A stretch of DNA of 64,000 nucleotides from Flaccisagitta enflata (GCA_965153355.1 OZ231126.1:69626001-69690000); one strand, 5' to 3'. Counted from the first letter of the stretch, positions 1-15,025 are shown. A program made the numbers and translations. The notes: generated by a model from the sequence alone, not told the origin.

Positions 1-1596
<1,596 letters not shown>

Positions 1597-1739
1597 CATA
1601 ATATGAGAAAGACAGAGAACCAGCAAAACACAACACACACAGTAAAAGATAATAAGATAACCGATGGAATGACGGAAGTCACCATAAATTCCACAACAGA
1701 GTGCTTCCAATAACTGCGGAGCCGAGGTCACCTTATATT

Positions 1740-2082
<343 letters not shown>

Positions 2083-2170
2083 TTAGTTGCGTGCTACGCG
2101 ACTCTATAAGCCACTTTGTCGGTCCGTCGGTCCGTCCGTCACAAAGTCGTTTTTTAGGCTTTTTATTGCA
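2083..2170 (+). mobile_element. Family A element, 5' part
   Basis: Begins TTAGTTGCGTGCTACGCGACTCTA. The GCGT-GCTA-CGCGAC part can form the family's 5' hairpin. A (GGTCCGTC)n block and the 'cac' boundary follow. The 3' GTATCCGGCCTTG end is missing, so the copy is truncated. Confidence 0.65.
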
Positions 2171-2316
2171 GTTTTGATGGCTCTGAATGGCAGAGAAGAA
2201 ACTTGGAGGAGTAAAAATCCTTATAAAAAGTGCTTATGAAAAAAATTGTTTGTCCGTCTGTCTGCCTGGCATTCTTTGAAAGTGCCGACAGACGCGACTT
2301 AGGTCTAATGACCTTG

Positions 2317-2745
<429 letters not shown>

Positions 2746-3214
2746 ATGAATCTCCCTTCAGACATTTGTCTGAAGAAATGCTTAGAGGCATTTACTTTTT
2801 ACATCATCCACCGCCATTTTGTTTGGTTACTTAACTTTCTTCGTCCTTTTCCCAGTTGGTTCATTTGGTCTTTTTTTTCTTTTTTTCTTTTTTCCCTTTT
2901 TAGTCGTGTACTTCGCTACTCTACACCCCGCTTTGTCGGTCTGTCGGTCTGTCGGTCTGTCTGTCTGTCACACTCTACTTTTTTTGTTTTTTTTTTTTGC
3001 GGTCTTTGGCCTCACTGCTCCTGCCCAAGTGGAAGTATTATTGTAGTGACGACATTCAAAACTTCGTTCATAAACAATGAACGAAGTGACGACGTCGTTA
3101 TAACGTTAATTCTTGAGCAACAGGCGCTCACTCATTGTCTAAACTCTGTGCATTGAAATTTTTTGTACATGGTCATTTAGTTTACCTTGTTTTATAAGAA
3201 TACAAATCTTGAAT

Positions 3215-3291
<77 letters not shown>

Positions 3292-3394
3292 CTCTCAATC
3301 TCTGTCTCTCAGTCTCTCCCTCAATTTCAATCTCCTCTATCTATTTTAGGTTGATAACAGAATTTAAAAAAGAATGGAAGAAAAAAATCAGTGT

Positions 3395-3803
3395 TCTATG
3401 CGAATTAAAAAAAAAGACGCACCTTTGTATTTGCTGATAAAACTGACTTAAAAAGTACAAAAAAAATTTTACAGAAAGAGTGATTTTGAAGAGTTTCAAA
3501 TTATCTTTCATTCTAGACCAATCCCAGATCTGTATCTTTAACGGTTTAGGAGCTAGAGCTCTTTAAAGTGAGACACCATTTTGCTGAATTGCATCTTTTT
3601 CAAAGGGACTGCAAAAACAAATTTGGCAACGTTTTTACTCAAACTAATGCCATTTCCAAAAGAAAAAAGATAGAGATACCAGATTGGCGCCAAATGAAGG
3701 AGTATTTCAAGAGCTTCAAAATGGTCTAAGATTTTAGTTAGTTTTTGTGATTTTTAATGGCGCAATCAATCATTCAAAAGTGCGTCTTTTTTTTTAATTC
3801 ATA
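3395..3803 (-). mobile_element. Family E repeat (~400 bp, terminal inverted repeats)
   Basis: The ends are inverted: GAATTAAAAAAAAAGACGCAC at 3402-3422 and its complement at about 3780-3801. The interior holds the blocks shared by the family ('ctagaccaatcccagatctg', 'acggtttaggagct', 'ggcgccaaatga'). Copies also lie at 19.8, 32.5 and 46.5 kb. Confidence 0.75.
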
Positions 3804-3804
3804 T

Positions 3805-3935
3805 AGTATAAGTTAACTTAGAATGACTTGAAATGGCTTAAAATGACCAAAAATGACTTAAAATGACATAATGACCTAATGACCAAAAATGACTTAGAAT
3901 GACTTAGAATGACTTAAAATGCCTTGAAAATGTCT
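3805..3935. repeat. Short AATGACTTA-type tandem repeat
   Basis: Repeated 'aatgactta(g/a)' units of about 10 bp in a degenerate tandem array. Confidence 0.7.
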
Positions 3936-3979
3936 AAAAAAAAAACAAAAGTGATAAAAAAAGTTAAGTGTGAACGACT

Positions 3980-4052
3980 GACCAACTGACCGACCGACCT
4001 ATCAATCAACTGACGGACAAAGCGGATTATAGAGTTGCATGCACGCGACTGA
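3980..4052 (-). mobile_element. Family A fragment (5' end, reverse orientation)
   Basis: (GACC)n-like sequence followed by 'attatagagttgcatgcacgcgact', the complement of the family A 5' hairpin end. Confidence 0.55.
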
Positions 4053-4541
4053 AAATCTAATCAAGATTAAACAAATGATTAATATAACTTCTGTTTTTGT
4101 CTCATCTGATGTTGTTTTTTCATTTCATTTCTTTTTTTTCAACAACAATCATTGTAACTAAAAACTAGTTGTAAGCCACAATTTGCTTTAGGCCATCATT
4201 TTCATCAAAGATGATAAAGAAAAATTAATCAGAGTACCTTGTTGAAATGAAGTATCGTGTTTAGATAATTTTTCTTTTTTTGATGGGGAGAAATGTTAGA
4301 TAGATGAATAGATGAATGAATGAATTCATGAACCAATGAATGAATGCATGAAAGAATAAATGAATAAAAAAAAAGGAAGGAAGGAAGAAAAAAGAATAAA
4401 CACATCAATTAATAAATAGATTAAACTATAATAGTGTGAATTACTCATTGTTAGTTTTGGACATTCGTGTTACTTGAACCAATTGTAAAACATTCCATCC
4501 TGTATAAGCACATAAAAAAAATGCTTAGATTTAAAAAAAAG

Positions 4542-4662
<121 letters not shown>

Positions 4663-4934
4663 AACAGACAGACAGGCGAACAGACAGACAGAGAGTCAAA
4701 AATGGAAATAACTGATTTCACACAGTTCAGACACTGAAGTTTGGGGATAATACACGTTATTACGACGTCGTAACAACGTGCATTCAACAGTAACATACTT
4801 CTTTTTTGGAAGCTGTGTCGTAACTACGTGGTTGCCCCCCCAAGTGACCTCAAATACAGCCCCTGCTCTCCCGCACGCGACTGGGGTAGCAATGTATCCG
4901 GCCTTGTTTCTTTCCTTCATTCTTCCTTTATTCT

Positions 4935-5098
4935 CTTTGCTTTGTTTGTTTGTTTGTTTGTTTGTTTGTTTGTTTGTTTGTTTGTTTGTTTGTTTGTTTG
5001 TTTGTTTGTTTGTTCTTTTGTTCGTATGTTCTTTTGTTTGTATGCTAGCCTGTCTGTTTGTTTGTTTGTCTCTTTTTTTCTTTGTTTCTTTCTTTCAT

Positions 5099-5190
<92 letters not shown>

Positions 5191-5195
5191 TTTTC
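4935..5195. repeat. (GTTT)n then (TTTC)n array
   Basis: GTTT units at about 4943-5015, a degenerate spacer, then TTTC units at about 5085-5190. It starts directly after the T-rich 3' end of the split family A element, so the array may have grown from that tail. Confidence 0.9.
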
Positions 5196-5289
5196 GGTAT
5201 TTCCTTTCTCACCCGTAAATAACCGTGCATCGCGCGTCTGTGTGTTTGGTCTCAGGCCATGAACTGACCTTGATGTATAAACATCGATG

Positions 5290-6765
5290 TCGGCTGCGGC
5301 GGTGTCCGTGGAGGCTCGGTGGCGGCCGTGGAGGCTCGGTGGCCGTGGAGGCTCAGTGGCGGCCGTGGAGGCTCAGTGGCGGACATAGAGGCTCAGTGGT
5401 GGCCGTGGAGGCTCAGTGGCGGCCGTGGAGGCTCAGTGGCGGCCGTGGAGGCTCAGTGGCGGCCGTAGAGGCTCAGTGGTGGCCGTGGAGGCTCAGTGGC
5501 GGCCGTGGAGGCTCAGTGGTGGCCGTGGAGGCTCAGTGGCGGCCGTAGAGGCTCAGTGGTGGCCGTGGAGGCTCACTGGCGGCCGTAGAGGCTCAGTGGC
5601 GGCCGTGGAGGCTCAGTGGCGGCCGTGGATGCTCAGTGGCGGCCGTGGAGGCTCAGTGGCGGACATAGAGGCTCAGTCGCGGCCGTAGAGGCTCAGTGGT
5701 GGCCGTGGAGGCTCAGCGGCGGCCATGGAGGCTCAGTGGCGGACATAGAGGCTCAGTGGCGGCCGTGGAGGCTCAGTGGCGGCCATGGGGGCTCACTGGC
5801 GGCCGTGGAGGCTCAGTGGTGGCCGTGGAGGCTCAGTGGCGGCCGTGGAGGCTCAGTGGCGGCCGTAGAGGCTCAGTGGTGGCCGTGGAGGCTCAGTGGT
5901 GGCCGTGGAGGCTCAATGGTGGCCGTGGAGGCTCAGTGGCGGACATAGAGGCTCAGTGGTGGCCGTGGAGGCTCACTGGCGGACATAGAGGCTCAGTGGC
6001 GGCCATGGAGGCTCACTGGCGACCATGGAGGCTCAGTGGTGGCCGTGGAGGCTCAGCGGCGGCCGTGGAGGCTCAGTGGCGGACATAGAGGCTCAATAAT
6101 GGCCGTGGAGGCTCAGTGGCGGCCGAGGAGGCTCAGTGGCGGCCATGGAGGCTCACTGGCGGACATAGAGGCTCAGTCGCGGCCGTAGAGGCTCAGTGGC
6201 GGCCATGGAGGTTTACTGGCGGCCGTGGAGGCTCAGTGGTGGCCGTGGAGGCTCAGCGGCGGCCATGGAGGCTCAGTGGCGGACATAGAGGCTCAATGGT
6301 GGCTGTGGAGGCTCAGTGGCGGCCGTGGAGGCTCAGTGGCGGCCGTGGAGGCTCAGTGGCGGACATAGAGGCTCAGTGGTGGCCGTGGAGGCTCAGTGGC
6401 GGCCGTGGAGGCTCAGTGGCGGACATAGAGGCTCAGTGGCGGCCGTGGAGGCTCAGTGGCGGACATAGAGGCTCAGTGGCGGCCGTGGAGGCTCAGTGGC
6501 GGCCATGGAGGCTCAGTTGCGGAGGTAGAGGCTCAGTGGCGGACATAGAGGCTCAGTGGCGGCCGTGGAGGCTCAGTGGGGCCGTGGAGGTTTTATGGCA
6601 GCCGTGGAGGCTCAGTGGCGGCTGCGGAGGCTCCGGGGCGGCCGTGGAAGCCCAATAGCGGCCATGGAAACTCAGTGGCGGCTGTAGAGGCTCAGTGGCG
6701 GCCTTTAATGCTCAGTGGCGGCCGTGGAAGCTCAGTGGCGGTCATGGAAGCTTAGTGGCGGCCCC
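5290..6765. repeat. 20-bp minisatellite, ~73 copies
   Basis: About 1.47 kb of the unit GGCCGTGGAGGCTCAGTGGC, with variants such as 'ggacatagag' for 'ggccgtggag'. Twenty is not a multiple of three, so one frame cycles through all three codon phases. It reads as a 20-residue repeat of the type VAVEAQWRPWRLSGGRGGS. The overlapping open frames of 90-180 codons come from this. I see no start context, splice structure or conserved domain, so I do not call a gene. GC content is far above the surroundings. Confidence 0.95.
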
Positions 6766-6874
6766 GCCATCTTGAATACCTCTTCTTTCTGGAGTCAATT
6801 GCCTTGGGCACTGACATCAGCCGGCTCTGACGGTGGGATGAATGCCGTCAATGCGCTATGCATATCATTCTCTC

Positions 6875-6879
<5 letters not shown>

Positions 6880-6970
<91 letters not shown>
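6880..6970. repeat. (TC)n microsatellite
   Basis: About 45 uninterrupted TC units. Confidence 0.95.
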
Positions 6971-6972
<2 letters not shown>

Positions 6973-6989
6973 GTCATATCACAGTGCAT

Positions 6990-7752
6990 TCAACCTTTGA
7001 GCTTCATTCTTAATCCTCTCATACCACAGTGCTTTGGGCCTTTGTGCCCCATTCTTCTTTCTCTCATGCCATAGTGCTTTCAGCCATTGCCACTCATTCT
7101 TCTTCCTATCATATAATCCTTTAATGTCATTGCACATATGGTGAAATACAATGAAAGAAAATCTTCTTTAATTGGGTAATACACAAATGAGTTTGTACAA
7201 ACTCTCATACCACAGTGCTTTTGGCCTTTGCACCCTATTCTTCTTCCTCTCATATTACAGTGCTTTCTGCCTTTGTGCCTCATTCTTCTTTCTCTCATGC
7301 CATAGTGCTTTCAGCCATTGCCACTCATTCTTCTTCCTATCATATAATCCTTTAATGTCATTGCACATATGGTGAAATACAATGAGAGAAAATCTTTTCA
7401 AATTGGGTAATACACATATGAGTTTGTACAAACTCTCATACCACAGTGCTTTTGGCCTTTGCACCCTATTCTTCTTCCTCTCATACCACAGTGCTTTCTG
7501 CCTTTTTGCCTCATTCTTCTTCCTCTCATACCACAGTGCATTCAGCCTTTGCACCCTATTCTTCTTCCTCTCATACCACAGTGCTTTCGGCCTTTGAGCC
7601 TCATTCTTCTTCCTCTCATACCACAGTGCATTCAGCCTTTGCATCCTATTCTTCTTCCTCTCATACCACAGTGCATTCAGCCTTTGAGCCTCATTCTTCC
7701 TCCTCTCATACCACAGTGCCTTCGGCCTTTGAGCCTCATTCTTCTTCTTCCC
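6990..7752. repeat. 43-bp minisatellite with higher-order duplication
   Basis: Tandem units of about 43 bp of the form 'ctcataccacagtgctttcgg' plus 'cctttg(a/c)(g/a)cc..attcttcttc'. A longer block containing 'atcatataatcctttaatgt' and 'catatggtgaaatacaatga' recurs at about 7100-7200 and about 7338-7440, so a segment of about 240 bp was itself duplicated. The open frames rich in SSSSHTT or LILLPLIPQC are artefacts. Confidence 0.9.
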
Positions 7753-7934
7753 TTCAGGTTTCTGTCGATGAATGGACTTGACTTATTTCTGCCCAATTCG
7801 CATTTCGCCTTCAGATGCGCTCTTCAATCCTTCAATCTTCTATATTCTATTGGATCCTTTCTTTTTTTTTCTGTCATTCTGTCATTCTCAGTCTCCATAT
7901 CTGTGTCTATCTCTTTATTGTTGACTCTTTCTTT

Positions 7935-7937
<3 letters not shown>

Positions 7938-8006
<69 letters not shown>
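7938..8006. repeat. (TC)n microsatellite
   Basis: About 34 uninterrupted TC units. Confidence 0.9.
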
Positions 8007-8008
<2 letters not shown>

Positions 8009-9064
8009 TATCTTCCCTTTGTGTTTTTCCCATTCTTTCCCAAGCTCAATGTGAGTGTGTCTGTGTCACTTTCACCCAACCACAGATGCGCCAATCTCCA
8101 ATGGAATTAAGCGAGATTTCAATGCGGGGAAAAAGAAAAAGAAAGAAAAAGAAAGAAAAAGAAAGAAAAGTAAAAACAAACTAAAACCAGTACCAGTACC
8201 GCTATTTACTGGCCATACAGTTGAACAGTCGAACTTGTGATTGTAAAATGACCGATGGAATACCACGTTGAATCTGTTCTCATGAGATTTTTCAAAATGT
8301 GATCAATGTGTCCGAAAAAAAACTCCAATGTTTAAGTCCATGTCACCTTGCTTTTTTTTTGGTGCACAAACTAACGCCTATCGAACTGGGAACATGAACA
8401 AATTTGAGGGTAAAAATGCATTGGGAAGGCTGTAATTAATTTGACCCAGCGATATCCCAATCATAGCTTTTCCACAAACTGATTTCAAATAGAGCATCTG
8501 CTGAGGTGTGTGGTCCCCTGAGCGTGTTTTGCTAGAAACGTAATGGAAGATTTTCGCTAATTTTGACAAGCGAAAACTGCCATTCCTAGGAAGTTTTTTG
8601 ATTACTATCTTGGAAAAAAAAATCTTTCCTCACGTCTTTGCAAATATCTCTGGTAATTTACGCCTGACCATAAAAAAATTGGTGACGAAATTAAAGCCCT
8701 TCAAATTTGCAAGTGATTTATGCAAACCGCATCTCTCTCACTGGAAGCGTTCAAAACTTTTTTAACATTGAATGAAGTCTTCCAATTAAGCTTTTGCCCT
8801 TTCTACTCAATCTTCAAACAAATCACTTTAATCTTTTTTTAACTACTTCAAAACAAATTGAGCTAAGCAGATGGGGTTTGCGTAGACTGCTTGCAAATTC
8901 GAAGGGCTTCTTTTATGTCACCTATTTTTCTATAATTTGTGGAGTGACTCAAAAGAAGGGATCAAGAAAATGGCGAGAATGGAGCCCCATTACTCAGAGT
9001 ACCTCAAGAAGCTCTACGAAATGCTTCCCGGATGAATGAGTGTAATCGTTTAACATCTGGTTTC
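8007..9064. other. Gene-free sequence between repeats
   Basis: Apart from a (GAAAAA)n-like stretch at about 8130-8170 I see nothing recognisable. Open frames here are short and show no domain. Confidence 0.45.
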
Positions 9065-9072
9065 CTAGCAAG

Positions 9073-9372
9073 CAGGCCTGTATATTCTTGAGTTTCCCCC
9101 CCCCCCGGTGGAGATGGGGAAGGAAATCTAAGGGGGAAAAAAGAGAAAAAAAGGAAATTTGGGGAAAATATAACTTTTTACAGTACCAAATCATAAAACT
9201 CAATTAGTAGAACACAATTTAACACTATTTAAACCTTAACTACATAGTTTTATTGCTATTTGGGGAAGAAAATCATGGATATAAAAACGCGATGCGACGC
9301 ATCACGGGGAAGAAAATCAAAGGCAGGGGGGGGGGAAAAAAATCAAAAGCGACTCAAGAATATACACCCCTG
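9073..9372. mobile_element. Family F: hAT-like MITE, 300 bp, with 8-bp target duplication
   Basis: Terminal inverted repeats CAGGCCTGTATATT (left) and AATATACACCCCTG (right, complement CAGGGGTGTATATT). The 8-bp direct repeat CTAGCAAG sits exactly outside both ends (9065-9072 and 9373-9380). A second copy at 55,538-55,872 has the same ends and its own 8-bp duplication. There is no coding capacity. Eight-bp duplications are characteristic of hAT transposons; the superfamily assignment is inferred. Confidence 0.85.
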
Positions 9373-9380
9373 CTAGCAAG

Positions 9381-10580
9381 CTCCTGATGCGTTCTCGCGG
9401 AATTCTGCCTCTTCTGTCGAGCTGCGCTAATGCCTTGAAACGTACACCCGCTTAATCGAATGACTTGGGATGGGCGGTCAATTTGTCCGCCGAAATCAAT
9501 ATATTCGAGGAATCCTGAGCGTGGAAAAGGAGAAAGGGTCAATATACACAAAAGATGAGAAACCATGTCACACTACTTGAAATGCGCCAAAAACTAATGG
9601 AGACTCACACGGGTGCTGTTGAATGGTTTCCCAAGGTACCGGCGCAGGACAGGGATGTCGGGGAAAAAGCATCGAGGTCACATCCTCAATTGTCTTTTAA
9701 ATGTCACAGTTCACCAGGAAAACAAGGGGAAGCTAAATACTTAAGCTAGGATAAAGAAACAATAAAAACCAAAAAATGTACAAAATTGGAAATTCCTTGG
9801 TGACAAAACTATACACTCTACTATCACGATTGCTTCATGAGCTTTCCCATGATATGTCGAAGTTGAAAATAATCTGCGCGTAACGCGCACAATGTCTCTC
9901 CGAAGTTTGCGCGAGCCTCCGTTTCCTCCGCCCAAAAAGGAGATTCCTTCTCGACTGCATCTTTTCCTCCACTTGGCTCTCGACGGGCGCCATTTTGAAT
10001 CGGTGCGTCGAGATGAATCCCTCCTCCGCGTTGAGTCCAGAAAGTCGACGTCTTGCGAACGCCTTGGCGATGAGGGAATGTCACAAATGATATTGTCACA
10101 ATGACGGCTATGATAAAAGGGGGCTCAGACAAGGTAACAATGGATTTTCAAATAATATGCATTCATTTCTATTTCAATAAATGAACTTATTTTCAAAGTA
10201 GAAAAATTTTTTTTCCAAGATAGTACTTGACAAAAGACAAAAAAGAGACAATGGCACAAAGGGAAGGTCAGTGACAGCCCAGCTAAATGGGAGAAATGCT
10301 TTATTAAAAAAATGATGGTTTGACCAGTCAATTTGTAACTTTGTACAACAATACATCAGCCTATCAATTCGAAGAGAGCATTGGGAGCTATCGGTTGACA
10401 ATCTATTTCAAAACCCAGACGGATATTATTTCAAAAGCTTACTATAAACCGTAACCCTTAGTGAGTACTTCATAGTTCTTTTATAGACAAGCTCTGACCC
10501 CGATTCGTCAAATTTGGAGAGAGCTGTTACATTTCCGAGTATTTTTTCATCAGTGCCCTTGCCAAGCTCAAAAACATCTT
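9381..10580. other. Gene-free sequence
   Basis: About 1.2 kb with no supported gene. Open frames of 60-100 codons occur on both strands without recognisable domains or splice structure. Confidence 0.45.
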
Positions 10581-10599
10581 CTACATCGCTATTCCTGTC

Positions 10600-10968
10600 C
10601 ACGGCCAGTCCTGCATGTAGCCTGCATTTGACCTATATGTGGCCTGCATTTGGCCTGCATGTGACCTGCATGTGACCTGCATTCGACCTGCATATAGCCT
10701 GCATGCGACCTGCATGTAGCCTGCATGTGTCCTGCATGTGGCCTGCATTTGCCTGTATGTGGCCCTTATGTGGCCCTTATGTGGCCTGCATGTGGCCTGC
10801 TTGTGGCTTGCATGTGGCCTGCATGTGGCCTGCATGTGACCGGCATATGACTACCATGTGACCTGCATGTGGCCTGCTTGTGGTCTGCATGTGGCCTGCT
10901 TGTAGCCTGCATGTGGCCTGCTTGTGGCCTACTTGTGGTCTGCATGTGGCCTGCATGCGGTCTTATAG
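10600..10968. repeat. ~11-bp minisatellite (CCTGCATGTGG)
   Basis: About 33 tandem units of CCTGCATGTGG, with variants such as CCTGCTTGTGG and CCTGCATGTGA. The open frame of the type HAGHMQATCRP is an artefact. Confidence 0.9.
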
Positions 10969-11024
10969 CCGAGAGAACCGCAAAGGCGCAGGAACGTAAT
11001 TCCAGGTTGTAACTATATAAAGAG

Positions 11025-11272
11025 GGTGTCTTTCTACTGACGACAAGAGTCTCAGTTGTTTGCGCTAAACACATTTTCAGCGTGAACCTATATTCATGAA
11101 TTTTAGCCATCTCATGAAGAAGTGAGCGAGCCTGTGAAACGAGTGGGTGAGATTAGCAAAGTAGAGTGCTGCAGAGCGAGCGAGCGGAGTGAGCGGTGGG
11201 AGCGAACAAACGTAACGAGCGACCGAGTAACCAGTTGAAAATGCGATTGTCATGAGTAGAAACAGACCCTGA
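11025..11272. mobile_element. Family G element (MITE-like)
   Basis: Ends resemble AGGGTGTCTTTCTACTGA and its inverted partner near 'gagtagaaacagaccct'. Shares 'cagcgtgaac..atattcatga', 'gagcgagc' arrays and 'cgtaacgagcgaccgagt' with copies at about 22.0 and 35.1 kb. Confidence 0.65.
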
Positions 11273-11499
11273 GTTTAAAGCCATAAAAATAGAGAAAGAA
11301 AAGAAATTAATCCAGGATAAAAGCGTTCTTTAATTAAAGCCATCAAGCGATGATGCGGCTATGCAATTTACTTTTATTTTAAGTGAGAAACTTGCTTTAG
11401 TTGGGTCACGGCAACCCAGAAGTCGCTTTTCGTCAAAGTCCTTAATCATAATGGAAGTTATTTGCAGATGGAGTTTGTATGTATAAGATGAGGTAAAAT

Positions 11500-12034
11500 C
11501 TTCATGCTTATTCTTCATCTTTTCCTTCTTCTCCTTCTTTATCTTCCTCTGCTTCTTGTTCTTCATCTTGTTCTCCTTGTTCTTCTTGTTGTTCTTCTTG
11601 TTGTTCTTCATGTTCTTCTTCTTCTTTTTCTTCTTCTTCTTCTTCTTCTTCATCTTCTTTCTCTTCTTCTTCTTGTTCTTGTTCTTGTTCTTGTTCCTCT
11701 TCTTCTTCTTCTTCTTCTTCTTCTTCTTCTTCTTCTTCTTCTTCTTCTTCTTCTTCTTCTTCTTCTTCTTCTTCTTCTTCTTCGTCTTCTTCTTCTTCTC
11801 CGCCTTCTTCACCTCCTTCTTCTTCCTCTCCTTCCCCTCCTTCTTCTTCTTCTTCTTCTTCTTCTTCTTCTTCTTCTTCTTCTTCTTCTTCTTCTTCTTC
11901 TTCTTCTTCTTCTTCTTCTTCTTCTTCTTCTTCTTCTTCTTCTTCTTCTTCTTCTTCTTCTTCTTCTTCTTCTTCTTCTTCTTCTTCTTCTTCTTCTTCT
12001 TCTTCTTCTTCTTCTTCTTCTTCTTCTTCTTCTT

Positions 12035-12065
<31 letters not shown>

Positions 12066-12176
12066 TTCCTCTTCTTCTTCTTTTTCTTCTTCTTATTCCT
12101 CTTCTTCTTCTTCTTCTTCTTCTCCTTCTTCTTCTTCTTCTTCTTCTTCTTCTTCTTCTTCTTCTTCTTCTTCTTC

Positions 12177-12208
<32 letters not shown>

Positions 12209-12232
12209 CTTCTTCTTCTTCTTCTTCCATTC
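11500..12232. repeat. (TTC)n / (GAA)n array, ~730 bp
   Basis: Interrupted at the left (TTCTTG, TTCATC), then long pure TTC runs to about 12,230. It lies about 30 bp from the T-rich end of a family D element. The poly-Leu, poly-Phe and poly-Lys open frames are artefacts. Confidence 0.95.
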
Positions 12233-12254
12233 TACCTTTTTCTATTCAATTTTA

Positions 12255-12706
12255 TAACTTTTTGGGCAGCGGCCCCGAAGGTGATGAAGTCCTGCAGAAC
12301 ACAGGGGGACTTTCGTTCGTCCGTCCGTTCATTCGTCCATTTGTCCGTCCCCCCCAGGCCCTCTCAGGCTTAAAATCTGCCCTCTCAGGCCTGGAATCTA
12401 CCCTCTCAGGCCTGAAATCTGCCCTCTCAGGCCTGAAATCTGCCCTCACTGATTCAAGGCCTGAGAGGGCAGATTTCAGGCCTGAAAGGATTGATTTCAG
12501 GCCTGAGGGGGCAGATTTCAGGCCTGAGAGGGCCTGGGGGGATGGACGGATGGACGGACAAATGGACAGACAAACAAAAGTCCCCCTGTGTTCTACAGGA
12601 CTTCGTCCCTTTTGGGGCCGCTGCCCTGCTTCCTCTCACTCCAACTCACAATCATGCAAAGCAGGGCAACAGGCATCGCTGACATATTGCCCTTGGGCGA
12701 CCGGTT
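12255..12706 (-). mobile_element. Family D element 1; core minisatellite reverses orientation
   Basis: Left module: tttttgggcagcggcccc with 'cacagggggactttcg'. Right module, inverted: 'cgaaagtccccctgtg' type sequence, 'ggggccgctgcccugc' in DNA form, then a GCCCTGC...GCAGGGC stem and 'gctgacatattgcccttggg'. The core reads 'ccctctcaggcctgaaatctg' on the left and its complement on the right, switching at about 12,450, so the core is itself a hairpin. Strand follows the orientation in which the A-rich end is 3'. Confidence 0.75.
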
Positions 12707-13287
<581 letters not shown>

Positions 13288-13442
13288 AGAAATTCGACCT
13301 GCGTCAAATCTAGTATAAAACTAACCAACCTGATTTTGTATATCATTGAATTTGAAATTTTTAAATCTTTCAGCCTCTTGGATTACTAGCACGCTGGAAG
13401 GCTCAAAAGCAGAAACAATATTAGACCACAGGGTGAAGGCTT

Positions 13443-13525
13443 GGCTGTATATTGTATAATGTATAATTCATAATGTTTAATGTATAATGTATAATGTCTA
13501 ATATATAGTAGTGTATAATGAATTT
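13443..13525. repeat. Short (TGTATAA)-type tandem repeat
   Basis: Repeated 'tgtataatgtataat' units with minor variants. Confidence 0.7.
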
Positions 13526-13678
13526 GTATGAAACATTAGACTAACAAATTGGCCCGCAGCAACGCGCTAAAGTTGAGTGGAATATTTTCATCTTTTCTTA
13601 TTGCATGTTTACACAGAGCAATGTCTGATCTATTAGATGAAAACGGGCGCACATCACTAATAGCATATAGATATTCTT

Positions 13679-13892
13679 GTTTAGTTGCGTGCTACGTGAC
13701 TCTACACCCCGCTTTGTTGGTCGGTCGGTCATTCCGACCGTCCGTCCTTCCGTCGGTCCGTCACACTTTACTTTAAATGGGTTTTTGCGGTCTAAGGCCT
13801 CACTGCTCCTACCCAAATGATCAAGTGACCTCTAATGCAGCCCCTGCACATCCTTACGCGACTGGGATAGCCGTGTATCCGGCCTTGCTTTT
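13679..13892 (+). mobile_element. Family A element, near full length
   Basis: Runs from TTTAGTTGCGTGCTACGTGAC, through (GGTC)n and (CCGTC)n, 'tttttgcggtctaaggcctc' and 'ctgctcctacccaa', to GCCGTGTATCCGGCCTTGCT. At 214 bp it is the best reference copy of the longer subtype. No coding capacity. Confidence 0.75.
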
Positions 13893-14103
13893 CACTGAGA
13901 AGAATTTCGGAAGCTTAAAAAAGTTAAATGCGTACTTTCTTTAACTTCTATACCGTTACGGTCCATTACCAGTCACACTAGTTTTCCTTTTATATATCTA
14001 AAAAAAATAACCTTCCGTTCCTCTTGAATTTTCCCCCTCATTTCCTTCATCATACGATTCTAAATCCTTTTTTTTTCTGCTTCTTTTATCGTACTGTTGT
14101 TTT

Positions 14104-14209
14104 CTTTTCTTCTTCTTCTTCTTCTTCTTCTTCTTCTTCTTCTTCTTCTTCTTCTTCTTCTTCTTCTTCTTCTTCTTCTTCTTCTTCTTCTTCTTCTTCT
14201 TCTTCTTCC
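14104..14209. repeat. (TTC)n array abutting a family D element
   Basis: About 34 TTC units ending 6 bp before the 'tttttgggcagcggcccc' end of family D copy 2. Confidence 0.95.
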
Positions 14210-14211
14210 CT

Positions 14212-15022
14212 GCTTTTTGGGCAGCGGCCCCGAAGGGGCCGATGACCTATGCTTTCACACATAGGGGAAATTTTTCCTTCTCCGTCCACCCCCCTCGAAG
14301 CTCATATCCTAGCCTTGGAACCCTAATCCAAGCCTTGAGGCCCAAATCCTAGTCTTGAGGCCTGAATTCTAGCCTCAAGGCCCAAATTCTAGCCTCAAGG
14401 CCCAAATCCTAGCCTCAAGGCTCAAATCCCAACCTTAAGGCTCAAATCCAAACCTTGAGGCTCAAATCCAAACCTTGAAGCCCAAATCTAAGTCTAGAGG
14501 CCCATATCCTAGCCTCAAGGCTCACATCCCAGCCTCAAGGCTCAAATCCCAGCCTAAAGCCTCAAATCCCAGTCTTAAGTCTCAAATTCCAGCCTTAAGG
14601 CTCAAATCACAGCTTCATGGCTCAAATCCCAGTCTCAAGCCTCAAATCCCAGCCTCAAGCCTCAAATCACAGCCCCAAGGCTCAAATAACAGTCTCATGG
14701 CTCAAGTTACAGCCTAGAGACTCAAATCCCAGCCTAAGGCCTCAAATCCCAGTCTCAAGACTCAAATCCCAGCCTTGAGGCTCAAGTCCCAGCCTCAAGG
14801 TTTGAATTGCAGCCTCAAGGCTCAAATCACAGCCTTGTGGCTCAAACCGCAGCCTTGAGGCTCAGATCCCATTATTGATGCTCAAATTGAATCCTAGAGC
14901 TTCAAAACTCACTAAGCATAGGTCATCGGCCCCTTCGGGGCCGCTGCCCCTCTCACCATCTCACACCCACATATACTCACATAGGGGCAACGGGTACCGC
15001 TGACCATCTAACGCTTTTGCGA
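14212..15022 (-). mobile_element. Family D element 2, with 20-bp minisatellite core
   Basis: Left module 'tttttgggcagcggccccga' with 'gccgatgacctatgctt'. The core is about 30 units of the 20-mer AGGCTCAAATCCCAGCCTCA. The right module is inverted: 'aagcataggtcatcggcccc', then 'gggcaacgggtaccgctgac' and 'catctaacgcttttgcgact'. (TTC)n lies on both sides (14,104-14,209 and 15,026-15,053). Confidence 0.85.
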
Positions 15023-15025
15023 CTA

